Shown: positions 35,606 through 45,031, counted from the first letter of the stretch. The stretch: DNA of 64,000 bases from Pontixanthobacter luteolus (GCF_009828095.1 NZ_WTYP01000001.1:124001-188000); one strand, 5' to 3'. Numbers and translations are program-made. The notes: generated from the sequence alone by a model not told the origin.

Positions 35606-37018
35606 TCAACCAAAGAGAATGGCGACTGCCCAGACGAGTCCCACGATCAGGAAAATACCGACGATATCTAGGATTACGCCTGCACCGACCATGCGCGGTA
35701 GCCGGATACGGCCGGTGGACCATGCAATCGCGTTTGGTCCGGTTCCCGCCGGCAGCATGAAGCCCCAGCTGGCGGCAAGCGCGGCGGGCATTGCCAGCAA
35801 GACCGGGTCAACACCCATAGCGACCGTCAGGCTGGCGACGACCGGGATGATTGCGCTGGCCGTCGCGACATTGCTGGCGAACTCTGTAATCAGCACGACC
35901 ATCGCGACAATCGCCAGCGCGGTCACGATCAGGGGGACGGCGGACAGCGGCAGCAAGGCGTTGCCAAGCCATTCTGCAAGGCCCGATGCGCCCATACCTG
36001 CAGCCAGTGCCAGTCCGCCGCCAAACATCATGATGACACCCCACGGTGCGCGGTCTGCTTCCTTCCAGACCAGCAGCGGGCGGCCAGTCCCGTCAGGCAA
36101 TACGAACAGCAATATACCTGCCACGATTGCAATCGTCCCGTCGGTCAGTGACCCGTCCGGCAGATATGCCTTCAGCAGAGGTCCGGTCATCCACAGCAGG
36201 AATGTAACACCGATCAGCGGTACGAGCCGCTTTTCGGGCACTGTCCATGCGGCGTGAGTGTCGATCGCCGCCCGTGCTGCGCCGACATCGAAGGGATGCG
36301 ATGCCACGCGCTGGACCCGGGCGATGATGAAGGCTGCGATGGGGATGCCCACCAGAACGATGGGCAAACCGTAAGCCGTCCAATGCGCGAAACTGATCTG
36401 AAGCCCGATCATGTTGTCGAGCAGGGCTACCGCAATCCCGTTGGTCGGAGACCCGACAATCGTGCCCAGGCCGCCAATTGACGCGGCGAACGCAATCCCC
36501 ATGGGCAGGGCTCCGGCCAGTCCCTCCTGCTCTTCTGCAGCCAGCCCGCCGCCAGCCAGCACGGCAAGTGCCATCGGCATCATGATCAGGCTGGTCGAGG
36601 TGTTCGAAATCAGCATCGAAAGCAGCGCCGCGCTCATCATGAAGGCAAGCAGCAATCGGGCCTGTCCGCCTCCGCTGCCGACCATCTTCAGGATCGCCAG
36701 CGACAATCTGCGGTGCAGGCCGGTGCGTTCGATCGCCAGCGCTATGAATGCGCCGCCCAGGATCAGGAACAGGATTGGCGCGTAATAGGCGGCAGCTGTT
36801 TCCTTAGCGGTCAGAACGCCTGCGAATGGCAGGACGACAAACGGCAAAAGGGCGGTCGCGGTCAGGGGAATCGCCTCTGTCATCCACCACGCAGCCATCC
36901 AGACGACCAGCCCGGCGACCATCCATGCCTGCGCCGGCATACCGGCAGGCGCAGGAAAAACGAGCGTTAGCGCGAAGGCCGCAAGGCCCGCGACGAAACC
37001 GATCTGTTTTGCTGTCAA
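35606..37018 (-). CDS. DASS family sodium-coupled anion symporter
   Basis: The 470-residue product has about 12 membrane helices. The two sodium-site motifs are ISNTSTSLIMMPM in the first half and TEFASNVATASAIIPV in the second; the helix-turn PALAASWGFMLPAGTGPNAIAWSTG follows. This is the DASS/SLC13 pattern of di- and tricarboxylate or sulfate symporters. Which anion is carried cannot be said. It lies alone, 139 bases upstream of the PLP-enzyme gene. Confidence 0.93.
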   Translation of the reverse strand: MTAKQIGFVAGLAAFALTLVFPAPAGMPAQAWMVAGLVVWMAAWWMTEAIPLTATALLPFVVLPFAGVLTAKETAAAYYAPILFLILGGAFIALAIERTGLHRRLSLAILKMVGSGGGQARLLLAFMMSAALLSMLISNTSTSLIMMPMALAVLAGGGLAAEEQEGLAGALPMGIAFAASIGGLGTIVGSPTNGIAVALLDNMIGLQISFAHWTAYGLPIVLVGIPIAAFIIARVQRVASHPFDVGAARAAIDTHAAWTVPEKRLVPLIGVTFLLWMTGPLLKAYLPDGSLTDGTIAIVAGILLFVLPDGTGRPLLVWKEADRAPWGVIMMFGGGLALAAGMGASGLAEWLGNALLPLSAVPLIVTALAIVAMVVLITEFASNVATASAIIPVVASLTVAMGVDPVLLAMPAALAASWGFMLPAGTGPNAIAWSTGRIRLPRMVGAGVILDIVGIFLIVGLVWAVAILFG

Positions 37019-37342
37019 AAACTTCCCTCCTCCAGAGTGGAAGCCAAACCATAAGTTCCGCCGCGTTTAAAGCTTTATCCGTACAGCTTGCGGATGCGTT
37101 GGAAGAAGCCTGGATATTCCGACGGTCTGGTCAACCACTTCTTGCGGACTGCAGAAGTGATGCTCGAGATAGTTTTAGCCAAAAAAGCATTCAATATTTC
37201 AAAGAGATAATAATAAGTTCCAATAGGATTTGTTATATTTCGCTTTTATACAATCAAAATAAATAGGGGTGCTTAGTCTTACAGAAATCGAGGGACTTTC
37301 CTGCGAGTCGCAATTGTAAAATCGCAAAACAGGAGAGTTAAA
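37019..37342. other. AT-rich intergenic region before the unrecognised gene
   Basis: These 324 bases start at the DASS gene and become markedly A/T-rich from about 37165 to 37270, unlike the GC-rich neighbourhood. TATATT and TTATACAAT occur near 37230-37250 and could form -10 elements. Directly before the start codon at 37343 is CAGGAGAGTTAAA, a strong ribosome site. No open frame in the region looks coding. Confidence 0.5.
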
Positions 37343-38224
37343 ATGGTTTGTAGATCAGGTTCCGTTGAAAGAGCGGCAGACAAATCGACAAAAGCCGCTG
37401 AACAAGTCAAAAAGCTGGAAGACGCTCTGAAGTCTAGATCTGAAGCGGTGAAGAAAGAATTCTATGACGAGATCGATACTCATCTCGCCGACGCGAAAAT
37501 CACTGATGCGAGGCAATTGGAGTATGCCTCTGACATCAAGACCGAATATACGAGCGAGTTCAGCCTCGACAAAATCGCAGGGGTTGTGGTGTCCGCGCTC
37601 AAAGCTGCAATCGCTGCAAGCGCGCCGGGCGTTGAAAAGCCGGCGATGAGCGAAGAGGCGATCAACGCCTATGTCGATGTCGTGAACACAGTCGCAGAGG
37701 CTGCGAAGTCGAATTCGGAGTCTTCGTCGAGCCTTTCTTTTTCGATGACCCGGTTGGCGCCGGGTATGTTCGGTTTTCTGAAGGCTACTTCAACCAACAT
37801 TCGCGACGAGGACACCTTCGGTTCTGAGGAAGTGACCTCCACTGCAATTTACTATCGTCTGATGCAAAGCATCGACGATATCAAAAATCAGGCCGAGTTT
37901 GGCGAGGCGGTGATCGATGCCGCCAATCTGAAAAAGATGAAGGAATTGCAGGCCGGTCTCACCGATCTCCTCGCCGAGGGTAAGCTCACGGTGGATGAGT
38001 GGATCGCGAAAGACGGTGCATACGAAGGCATGATCCAGACGATCCGCGACCGTCTCAAAGCCCACGGTTGGGATGAGAAGCAGATCGCTGTACTCGAATC
38101 GTCGGTCAGCGGTCATGCGCGCAGGGTCAGCGGCGCATTGTCGAAGCTGCGTTCAATGGGTTCGGAATTCTCCAAGGCAATCGAAGTATCTGAGGAGCGG
38201 CTCCGCGTGGGTCACTTCAACTGA
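37343..38224 (+). CDS. Helical protein of unknown family
   Basis: The 293-residue product has no signal peptide and no membrane helix. Residues 8-50 are a charged coiled coil (ERAADKSTKAAEQVKKLEDALKSRSEAVKKEF). The middle contains SSSSLSFSMTRLAPGMFGFLKATSTNIRDEDTFGSEEVTSTAIYYRLMQS, probably a beta-rich insert, and the last 100 residues are again helical (MKELQAGLTDLLAEGKLTVDEWIAKDGAYEGMIQTI). I recognise no family. GGAG lies seven bases before the ATG. It is followed by a strong terminator, so it is a single-gene transcript with an AT-rich promoter region. Confidence 0.75.
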   Translation: MVCRSGSVERAADKSTKAAEQVKKLEDALKSRSEAVKKEFYDEIDTHLADAKITDARQLEYASDIKTEYTSEFSLDKIAGVVVSALKAAIAASAPGVEKPAMSEEAINAYVDVVNTVAEAAKSNSESSSSLSFSMTRLAPGMFGFLKATSTNIRDEDTFGSEEVTSTAIYYRLMQSIDDIKNQAEFGEAVIDAANLKKMKELQAGLTDLLAEGKLTVDEWIAKDGAYEGMIQTIRDRLKAHGWDEKQIAVLESSVSGHARRVSGALSKLRSMGSEFSKAIEVSEERLRVGHFN

Positions 38225-38237
38225 TTGCGACGACAAC

Positions 38238-38270
38238 AAAAAAGGGGCGCCTGTTTCGGCGCCCCTTTTT
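38238..38270. terminator. Bidirectional terminator between unknown gene and infC
   Basis: AAAAAGGGGCGCC and GGCGCCCCTTTTT pair perfectly around TGTTTC. Both strands end in T-runs, so it can end both convergent transcripts. Confidence 0.95.
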
Positions 38271-38294
38271 CAATCAGTTTTGCCTTGCGCGGCC

Positions 38295-38816
38295 TTACTT
38301 CGGTGCGAGCACCATCAGCATCTGGCGGCCTTCGAGGCGCGGGAATGCTTCGACTTTGGCCACTTCGGCTGTGTCGTCCTGCACCCGGCGAAGCAGGTTC
38401 ATACCCAGTTCCTGGTGCGCCATTTCGCGTCCACGGAAGCGGAGCGTAAGCTTCACCTTGTCCCCATTGTCGATGAATTTGAAAACGTTGCGCATCTTCA
38501 CGTCATAATCATGCGTGTCGATGTTCGGACGCATTTTGACTTCCTTGATGTCCTGCGTTTTCTGGCTCTTGCGCGCGAGGTTTGCTTTCTTCTGCGCTTC
38601 GAACCGGTACTTGCCGACATCGAGGAATTTGCACACGGGCGGGTCTGCGTTGGGCGAGACCTCGACCAGGTTCAGGCCAACATTGGCCGCCTGTTCGATT
38701 GCTTCGTTGGTGTACATGACGCCAAGGTTTTCGCCTTGGTCGTCGATCACGCGAACTTTGTCGCTCTGGATGAAATTATCGTAGCGCGGGCCGCTCTTGG
38801 TGGGCGGCGTGTTCAT
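38295..38816 (-). CDS. infC: Translation initiation factor IF-3
   Basis: The 173-residue product shows VRVIDDQGENLGVMYTNEAIEQA, DPPVCKFLDVGKYRFEAQKK, VKMRPNIDTHDYDVKMRNVFKFIDNGDKVKLTLRFRGREM, the two IF-3 domains. IF-3 binds the 30S subunit and checks the start codon. The ATG at 38816 has no Shine-Dalgarno. An in-frame ATA at 38835-38837 has AGGAG eight bases upstream and would add the residues ARPPRR, so the true start is probably ATA, as non-ATG starts are a known autoregulatory feature of infC. Confidence 0.95.
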   Translation of the reverse strand: MNTPPTKSGPRYDNFIQSDKVRVIDDQGENLGVMYTNEAIEQAANVGLNLVEVSPNADPPVCKFLDVGKYRFEAQKKANLARKSQKTQDIKEVKMRPNIDTHDYDVKMRNVFKFIDNGDKVKLTLRFRGREMAHQELGMNLLRRVQDDTAEVAKVEAFPRLEGRQMLMVLAPK

Positions 38817-38834
38817 GCGCCGGGGTGGACGGGC

Positions 38835-38850
38835 TATGGGGCTATCTCCT
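38835..38850 (-). promoter_or_regulatory. Ribosome site and probable ATA start of infC
   Basis: On the minus strand AGGAG (38846-38850), eight bases, then ATA (38835-38837) in frame with infC. No similar ribosome site precedes the downstream ATG. This fits translational autoregulation through a rare start codon. Confidence 0.6.
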
Positions 38851-38964
38851 GAATTGCCAATGTAATCGTGTCTTGTTTGTGGGTGCTACTTAGGGACGAA
38901 TGCCTTGAAACGCTAGCCTCGTCGGGGGTGCGATGCGGAAAAACATGGCAGTGTGTGCTGGCCG

Positions 38965-39657
38965 CTACGCTGCCTTCTGCCACAGGGTGAATTTCGCCAG
39001 TTTCCCGCCCGCAGGCAGCACCGCACGGATGGTGTCCGCCGGTTGCAACGCTTTGACAATTGCGGGGTCCCCTGCATCCATTCCGCCGGTCAGCGTGCCG
39101 AACGCCGGCAGGATCATCCGCCCGCCTGTTTCAGCCCCGCTCGCGATAACAGCGCAAGGCCGGCGAATCCTGCGTTTTCTGACACTTAGCTGCAGGCGGG
39201 GATGGAAATGACCGGAAAATTCCGGGCGCGTTTCGCCCTGCTTTGCTTCATGCCGCAGAACGGTGCCCGATATCTCCAGTTCTTCCGCTATCGAGCCGCC
39301 CGCTCGCGCTTCCATATGGGGGTCATGGTTGCCAGTGATCCATACCCAGTCGACCGCACGGGTCAGGGCAGACAGCATCCCTGCTGCATGAGGTTCAAGG
39401 CGCGCCGATCCCTCGCTGTCGTGGAAATTGTCACCCAGAGTGAAAATGCGCCGCGCACCCGTCTCGCGAATCGCTTGCGCAATCCGCTCCAGCGTTTCAC
39501 GGCTGTCGTACGGGGGCAGCATCTGCCCGTGCTTGGCAAAGAAGCTCGCTTTCTCAAGATGCAGATCTGCCACCAGCAGCGCGGATTCTGCCGGCCAGTA
39601 GAGCGCGCCGGAAGTTGTCAGCGCGAATTCCTGATGTGCGAACGAAAGGGGAACCAT
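38965..39657 (-). CDS. pdeM: PdeM-like metallophosphoesterase (ligase-associated)
   Basis: The 230-residue product shows ADLHLEKASFF, LGDNFHDSEG, WITGNHDPH and FSGHFHPR, the ligands of a binuclear metal site. The pattern matches the ligase-associated DNA damage response endonuclease PdeM. In many bacteria PdeM lies with a DNA ligase and a helicase; neither is next to it here, so the gene has separated from them. Confidence 0.85.
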   Translation of the reverse strand: MVPLSFAHQEFALTTSGALYWPAESALLVADLHLEKASFFAKHGQMLPPYDSRETLERIAQAIRETGARRIFTLGDNFHDSEGSARLEPHAAGMLSALTRAVDWVWITGNHDPHMEARAGGSIAEELEISGTVLRHEAKQGETRPEFSGHFHPRLQLSVRKRRIRRPCAVIASGAETGGRMILPAFGTLTGGMDAGDPAIVKALQPADTIRAVLPAGGKLAKFTLWQKAA

Positions 39658-39701
39658 TCAGCCCACTTGCCGCAGCGATACGATAATGGCAAGCCGGTTT
39701 C

Positions 39702-40559
39702 ATGACCGATTGGAATGACAAGACTGGCGCCGCGAAAGAGTGGTTTGAAACCCTGCGGACCAACATCTGCAACGAGTTCGAGGCGATCGAACGCGAAGCG
39801 GGCAGCGATGCAAGCTTCGCCTTCACCCAGTGGCAACGCGAGGAGGAGGGCAATCCCGATCCCGGCGGGGGCACGCAAGGGCTGATGAAGGGGAAGGTTT
39901 TTGAAAAGGTCGGGGTCAATGTATCGACCGTGCGCGGCAATTTTTCGACGGAATTTGCAGGGCAGGTCAATGGCGCCAGCCCGGAAAGCCCCGGCTTCAC
40001 CGCAACCGGAATCAGCCTGGTCGCACATATGGCCAACCCGCATGTTCCGGCAGTGCACATGAACACGCGGTTCCTGACCACCGGCAAGGCGTGGTTTGGC
40101 GGCGGCGCCGATCTCAACCCGCCTATCCCGTATGCTGAGGACACGGACGAATTTCACGCCGCATTCCGCGCCGCCTGTGCGGGCCACAATCCGACCTATT
40201 ACGAACGGTTCAAGAAATGGGCGGACGATTATTTCTACATCCCGCACCGCAAATGCCACCGCGGTGTCGGCGGAATTTTCTACGATCATCTCGAATGCGA
40301 TGACGATGCCGCATTCGATCGCAATTTCGCCTTCACAAAGGATGTTGGCCAGACGTTTCTTGATGTTTATCCCAAGCTGGTGCGCCGCCGTATGGAAAGC
40401 GATTTCAGCGAAGCGGACAAATTGCAGCAATTGCAGTGGCGCGGCCGCTACGCTGAATTCAATCTGGTTTATGACCGCGGGACCTTGTTCGGCCTGAAAA
40501 CGGGCGGCAATATCGACGCCATCCTGATGAGCCTGCCGCCAGAAGCTGTCTGGACCTGA
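39702..40559 (+). CDS. hemF: Oxygen-dependent coproporphyrinogen III oxidase
   Basis: The 285-residue product has EREEEGNPDPGGGTQGLMKGKVFEKVGVNVSTV, HMANPHVPAVHMNTRFL and WFGGGADLNPPIPY, the HemF hallmarks. It decarboxylates coproporphyrinogen III with O2 in heme synthesis. It starts 45 bases from the divergent pdeM gene. The oxygen-dependent form fits an aerobic lifestyle. Confidence 0.96.
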   Translation: MTDWNDKTGAAKEWFETLRTNICNEFEAIEREAGSDASFAFTQWQREEEGNPDPGGGTQGLMKGKVFEKVGVNVSTVRGNFSTEFAGQVNGASPESPGFTATGISLVAHMANPHVPAVHMNTRFLTTGKAWFGGGADLNPPIPYAEDTDEFHAAFRAACAGHNPTYYERFKKWADDYFYIPHRKCHRGVGGIFYDHLECDDDAAFDRNFAFTKDVGQTFLDVYPKLVRRRMESDFSEADKLQQLQWRGRYAEFNLVYDRGTLFGLKTGGNIDAILMSLPPEAVWT

Positions 40560-40638
40560 TTTAACCGGCGACCTTGTTCATCGCCTATTGATCCACCATC
40601 TGCCACGCACCGCCGCAACCATTCCTCCGGAGTTATCC

Positions 40639-42513
40639 ATGCGTTTCCTTTCCGCGTTCAGCCTTCTGCTCCTTGCCGCTTGCAATCCCCCGGAAACGGG
40701 CGATCCGTCGGCGCCGAAGGTTGCGCCGATACTCACCACCGAAGACGCGCGCGATGACCAGACGTTTGCGGAGCCTGAAAAAGCGCGAGTGACACATATC
40801 GATCTCGATCTCGATCTCGATTTCGAGCGGGAAATGGTCAGCGGCAGCGCAATGCTGGATATCATCGCCGACAAGGGCGTCGACACGGTTATCCTCGATT
40901 CCGACGGCTTGAAGATCGATTCGATCAGCGATGCCGACGGCAAACCGCTGCAATACAAGGTCGGCGACATTGTCGAGGGCAAGGGCGCGCCGCTGTCGGT
41001 CGAGATGGGCGATGCACGCGAAATTACCATTACCTATTCGGCCAGCGATGCAGCGGCGCTGCAATGGCTTGCACCCGAACAGACTGCCGGAGGCAAGCAT
41101 CCCTACCTGCTCAGTCAGGGGCAGGCGACGCTGAACCGCACCTGGATCCCGACGCAGGACAGCCCAGGCATTCGCCAGACATGGTCCGCGCGGATTACAG
41201 CGCCTGAGGAACTGACCGTCGTGATGTCCGGCCTGTCCGAAGACGATCCGGAAACGCTCGACGATGGACGCCGCGCGTTCACATTCGAAATGGACAAGCC
41301 GGTTGCGCCCTATCTGATTGCAATTGCCGCGGGTGATATCGTGTTCAAGGAACTGGGGCCGCGTTCCGGAGTATGGAGCGAACCGTCGATGATCGACGCT
41401 GCTGCCTCTGAACTTGCCGATACGGAAGCAATGATCGATGCGGCGGAAAAGCTGTACGGTGACTATCGCTGGGGGCGCTACGATATGATCGTTCTGCCGC
41501 CTTCATTCCCTTATGGCGGGATGGAAAACCCCGTCATGACGTTCCTGACGCCGACCTTCATCGCCGGTGATCGCAGTCTGACCGGCCTTGTCGCGCATGA
41601 ACTGGCGCACAGCTGGTCCGGCAACCTCGTGACCAATGCCAACTGGACCGATAGCTGGCTGAATGAAGGTGTGACCTCCTATTTCGAAAACCGGATTGTC
41701 GAGGAAATCTACGGCAAGAAGCGCGCCGATCAGGAGGCCGCGCTGAGTTTCGCCGCGATCGAGGAAACCTTGGCCGAAGTTGGCAACGATGCGCCGGGCA
41801 CCGCCTTGCACCAACCGGCAAACACCGACCCGGTGGGCAGCGCGATTGTGTATGACAAGGGGGCATTCTTCTTGCGAACTGTCGAAGGCATCGTCGGCCG
41901 CGACCGGTTTGATGCCTGGCTGACGCAGTGGTTTGACAACCATGCTTTCCAGCCTGCGACGAGCGCAATGATCCTCGCTGACATGGAAGAAAACCTGGTG
42001 AAGGACGAGGCCGAGGCGGAAAAGCTGAAGCTGCGGGAATGGATTTACGAACCCGGCTTGCCGGATAATGTGGCGCGTCCGGGCGCGGCCGCGTTCGCAG
42101 AGGTTGACGCGGCAGCGAAGGCATTCACGGCGGACCGCACTCTGGACACTGCATCCTGGGCCAAGTGGACGTCAGCCGAACGCCAGCGTTTTCTTGCCAA
42201 GATACCGCGCAAGATGAGCAATGCCGATCTTGCTGCGCTCGACGACGCGCTGTCGCTGTCGGGTTCGGGCAACAACGAAGAATTGTTCCTGTGGCTCGAA
42301 CTGGCAATGCAGAACCGGTATGAAGCCGCGGTACCGACAACCGAGAAATTCCTGACCGAGGTCGGGCGCCGCAAGTTCGTCGCTCCTCTGTTCGAAGCGC
42401 TGATGGATCAGGGCAGTTGGGGCCAGCCAATCGCCAAGCGCATCTACGCCAAGACACGGTCCGGCTATCACGCCGTTACGCGCGGCACTGTAGATGCGAT
42501 GGTGAACGGCTAG
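40639..42513 (+). CDS. M1 family aminopeptidase, lipoprotein (LTA4H-like)
   Basis: The 624-residue product has a lipoprotein signal MRFLSAFSLLLLAACN. The M1 blocks are FPYGGMENP (exopeptidase), VAHELAHSWSGNLVTNANWTDSWLNEG (HExxH + E zinc ligands), and a C-terminal helical region (MSNADLAALDDALSLSGSGNNEELFLWLELAMQNRYEAAVPTTEKFLTEVGRRKFVAPLFEAL) like that of leukotriene A4 hydrolase. It cleaves N-terminal residues of peptides in the periplasm. Bases 40798-40826 form a four-fold GATCTC-type repeat encoding HIDLDLDLDFE. The start at 40639 is set by the signal peptide. Confidence 0.9.
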   Translation: MRFLSAFSLLLLAACNPPETGDPSAPKVAPILTTEDARDDQTFAEPEKARVTHIDLDLDLDFEREMVSGSAMLDIIADKGVDTVILDSDGLKIDSISDADGKPLQYKVGDIVEGKGAPLSVEMGDAREITITYSASDAAALQWLAPEQTAGGKHPYLLSQGQATLNRTWIPTQDSPGIRQTWSARITAPEELTVVMSGLSEDDPETLDDGRRAFTFEMDKPVAPYLIAIAAGDIVFKELGPRSGVWSEPSMIDAAASELADTEAMIDAAEKLYGDYRWGRYDMIVLPPSFPYGGMENPVMTFLTPTFIAGDRSLTGLVAHELAHSWSGNLVTNANWTDSWLNEGVTSYFENRIVEEIYGKKRADQEAALSFAAIEETLAEVGNDAPGTALHQPANTDPVGSAIVYDKGAFFLRTVEGIVGRDRFDAWLTQWFDNHAFQPATSAMILADMEENLVKDEAEAEKLKLREWIYEPGLPDNVARPGAAAFAEVDAAAKAFTADRTLDTASWAKWTSAERQRFLAKIPRKMSNADLAALDDALSLSGSGNNEELFLWLELAMQNRYEAAVPTTEKFLTEVGRRKFVAPLFEALMDQGSWGQPIAKRIYAKTRSGYHAVTRGTVDAMVNG

Positions 42514-42581
42514 CATCTAATTCGACGCACAAGAAAATTTGCGTTGCATCGCAGGACTTTTGCCCCACAATCGGCGGCAAG

Positions 42582-44672
42582 ATGCTGCGCCAGTATGAAC
42601 TTGTAGAACGGGTCCTCGAATACGATCCCGACGCCGATGAGGCGCTGCTCAACCGTGCCTATGTGTATACCGTACAGAAGCACGGCAGCCAGAAACGCGC
42701 GAGCGGTGACCCATATTTCAGCCATCCGGTAGAGGTCGCCGGGCTGATGACCGATCTTCAGCTCGATCAGGAAACGATCATGACCGCGCTTCTCCACGAT
42801 ACTGTGGAAGACACGCTGGCCACGATCGATGACATCGAGGCGAATTTCGGGCCAGAGGTTGCCCGCCTCGTCGACGGCGTAACCAAGCTGTCCAAGATCG
42901 AAGCGATGCCGGAAAACGAACGCGCGGCTGAAAACCTGCGCAAATTCCTGCTCGCCATGTCAGAGGATATCCGCGTCCTGCTGGTGAAGCTGGGCGACCG
43001 GCTGCACAATATGCGCACGCTCCACTTTATCAAGAAGGAGGAAAAGCGCCAGCGCATCGCGCGTGAGACGATGGATATCTACGCCCCCCTGGCTGAGCGG
43101 GTGGGCATGTATGAATACATGCGTGAAATGCAGCTGCTGGCTTTCGAACAGCTGGAGCCGGAAGCGTATCGCACCATCACCGGGCGGCTGGAACAGATCC
43201 GGATGCAGGATGGCGGGCAGGTTGATGCGATTGCCCTGGCAATCAAGCAGGCGCTGGCCGAGACCGGGCTGAATGTCGAAGTTTCGGGACGGGAAAAGCA
43301 CCCCTATTCGATCTGGAAGAAGATGGCCGAACGGCATGTCTCTTTCGAACAGGTCACCGATATCATGGCGTTCCGGGTCATCACCGAAAGCGAAGCGGAT
43401 TGTTATGCGGCCATGGGCGTGCTGCACACCGTGTGGCAATTCATTCCCGGGCGGTTCAAGGATTACATCTCCACCCCGAAAAATAACGGCTACCGCAGCC
43501 TGCATACCTCGCTGATTTATGAAAACTCCATGCGCGTCGAGGTGCAGATCCGCACCCGCGAAATGCACCAGCGAAATGAATTCGGCCTGGCCGCGCATTG
43601 GGCCTATAAACAGGGCGACAAGCCCGATGGTGCAGTCGGCTGGCTGCGCGACCTGATCGAAATTGTCGATGCCAGCCATGATGCCGAGGAACTGCTCGAA
43701 CACACTCGCCTGGCGATCTATCAGGACCGTATTTTCGCCTTCACGCCCAAAGGCGCGCTGTTCCAGCTGCCCAAGGGTTCGACGCCGGTCGATTTCGCCT
43801 TTGCAGTGCATACTGATCTGGGCGCGCAGACCGTCGGCGCGAAGATCAATGGGCGGCACATGCCGCTGCGCACGCCGCTTGGAAATGGCGATGTGGTCGA
43901 GATTATCAAAGGGTCCAGCGCAGCACCGCAGCTAAGCTGGCTGGGTTTTGTCGTCACCGGCAAGGCGCGGGCCGCGATCCGCCGCGCCGTGCGGCTGAAA
44001 GAACGCGCTGAAGTCGCCGAAATCGGCAAGAAACTGTTCGATGAAATCGCCACCCGCGTCCCGGCCAAGATCGGGAAGAAGGCAATCCGCGAGGCTGTCA
44101 AACGGCTGGAGATGGAGGATGAAGAAGCCTTCATGTACGCGATTGGCGCGGCCAAGCTGGAAGACCGCGAAGTGATGGAAGCGCTCGTCCCGGGATGCAC
44201 CAGCGAAATGGAGCAGGGCGAAGATTGGGCGCGGCAGGAACGCGCAATTTCCATACGCGGACTGACTGCCGGTGTCGGTTTCAAACTTGCTGAATGCTGC
44301 CACCCGGTGCCCGGCGACCGCATCGTGGGCCTGCGCAAGGCGGGCGAGGGCGTAGAAGTCCATGCAATCGACTGTTTCGAACTGGCCAGCGGGATCGATG
44401 CTGACTGGCTCGACCTGTCATGGGGCAAGGCCTCGAAAGGCGCGATCGGCAAACTACGTGCCACGCTTTACGACCGGCCGGGTGCGTTGGCGGAAATGGC
44501 GGGCATATTCGGGCAGAACATGGCTAATATCCGCGCGCTGGAACTGTCACAAACAGAACACCCTTTCGGCGTCTATGAGATAGACCTCGAAGTGCAGGAT
44601 CTGGCGCACCTTACCCGCATCCTCAGCGCACTTCGGGCGAGCGATGCGGTGGCGCAGGCTGAACGTATCTGA
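42582..44672 (+). CDS. RelA/SpoT-type (p)ppGpp synthase/hydrolase
   Basis: The 696-residue product has the HD hydrolase domain (HGSQKRASGDPYFSHPVEVAGLM, ALLHDTVEDT), the synthase domain (STPKNNGYRSLHTSLIYEN, EVQIRTREMHQRNEFGLAAHWAYK), a TGS domain (FAFTPKGALFQLPKGSTPVDFAF) and a C-terminal ACT domain (LYDRPGALAEMAGIFGQNMANI). Both activities look intact, as expected for the single bifunctional Rel of many alphaproteobacteria. The ATG at 42582 is where the family N-terminus begins. A VOC protein gene overlaps its stop by one base. Confidence 0.95.
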   Translation: MLRQYELVERVLEYDPDADEALLNRAYVYTVQKHGSQKRASGDPYFSHPVEVAGLMTDLQLDQETIMTALLHDTVEDTLATIDDIEANFGPEVARLVDGVTKLSKIEAMPENERAAENLRKFLLAMSEDIRVLLVKLGDRLHNMRTLHFIKKEEKRQRIARETMDIYAPLAERVGMYEYMREMQLLAFEQLEPEAYRTITGRLEQIRMQDGGQVDAIALAIKQALAETGLNVEVSGREKHPYSIWKKMAERHVSFEQVTDIMAFRVITESEADCYAAMGVLHTVWQFIPGRFKDYISTPKNNGYRSLHTSLIYENSMRVEVQIRTREMHQRNEFGLAAHWAYKQGDKPDGAVGWLRDLIEIVDASHDAEELLEHTRLAIYQDRIFAFTPKGALFQLPKGSTPVDFAFAVHTDLGAQTVGAKINGRHMPLRTPLGNGDVVEIIKGSSAAPQLSWLGFVVTGKARAAIRRAVRLKERAEVAEIGKKLFDEIATRVPAKIGKKAIREAVKRLEMEDEEAFMYAIGAAKLEDREVMEALVPGCTSEMEQGEDWARQERAISIRGLTAGVGFKLAECCHPVPGDRIVGLRKAGEGVEVHAIDCFELASGIDADWLDLSWGKASKGAIGKLRATLYDRPGALAEMAGIFGQNMANIRALELSQTEHPFGVYEIDLEVQDLAHLTRILSALRASDAVAQAERI

Positions 44673-45031
44673 TGGGCGTTGTCGGGTTAGATCACGTCCA
44701 GATCGCGATCCCGGCAGGCGGTGAAGATGCCGCGCGTGAATTCTTCGCCGGTCTGCTCGGGATGGCAGAGGTGCCGAAGCCCAGCAATCTTTCATCCAGT
44801 GGTTGCTGGTTCGGAAGCGGATCCGTTGCCATACATGTCGGTGTCGATCCGGACTTTACACCTGCGGGCAAAGCACACCCTGCGCTGCTGGTCGATGACC
44901 TCGCGGAACTAAGGCAAAGGCTGGACGAAGCGGGTTTCGAAACACGCGATGACAAACCGGTCGAGGGATATGCACGGTTCTTCACCTACGACCCGTTCGG
45001 CAACCGCATCGAATTGATGCAGCGTCTTTAA
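44672..45031 (+). CDS. VOC family (glyoxalase-like) protein
   Basis: The 119-residue product has GLDHVQIAIPAGGEDAAREFFAGLLGMAEV at the start and RFFTYDPFGNRIELMQRL at the end, a single vicinal-oxygen-chelate domain. The substrate is unknown. It starts at the ATG overlapping the Rel stop (TGATG), so it is translationally coupled to it. Confidence 0.88.
   Translation: MGVVGLDHVQIAIPAGGEDAAREFFAGLLGMAEVPKPSNLSSSGCWFGSGSVAIHVGVDPDFTPAGKAHPALLVDDLAELRQRLDEAGFETRDDKPVEGYARFFTYDPFGNRIELMQRL

Noticed and set aside
34273-35760. A 495-codon open frame on the plus strand opposite the PLP-enzyme gene
   Set aside because: It is antisense to a clearly conserved enzyme, has Cys/His/Arg-rich composition typical of shadow frames, and no motif or ribosome site.
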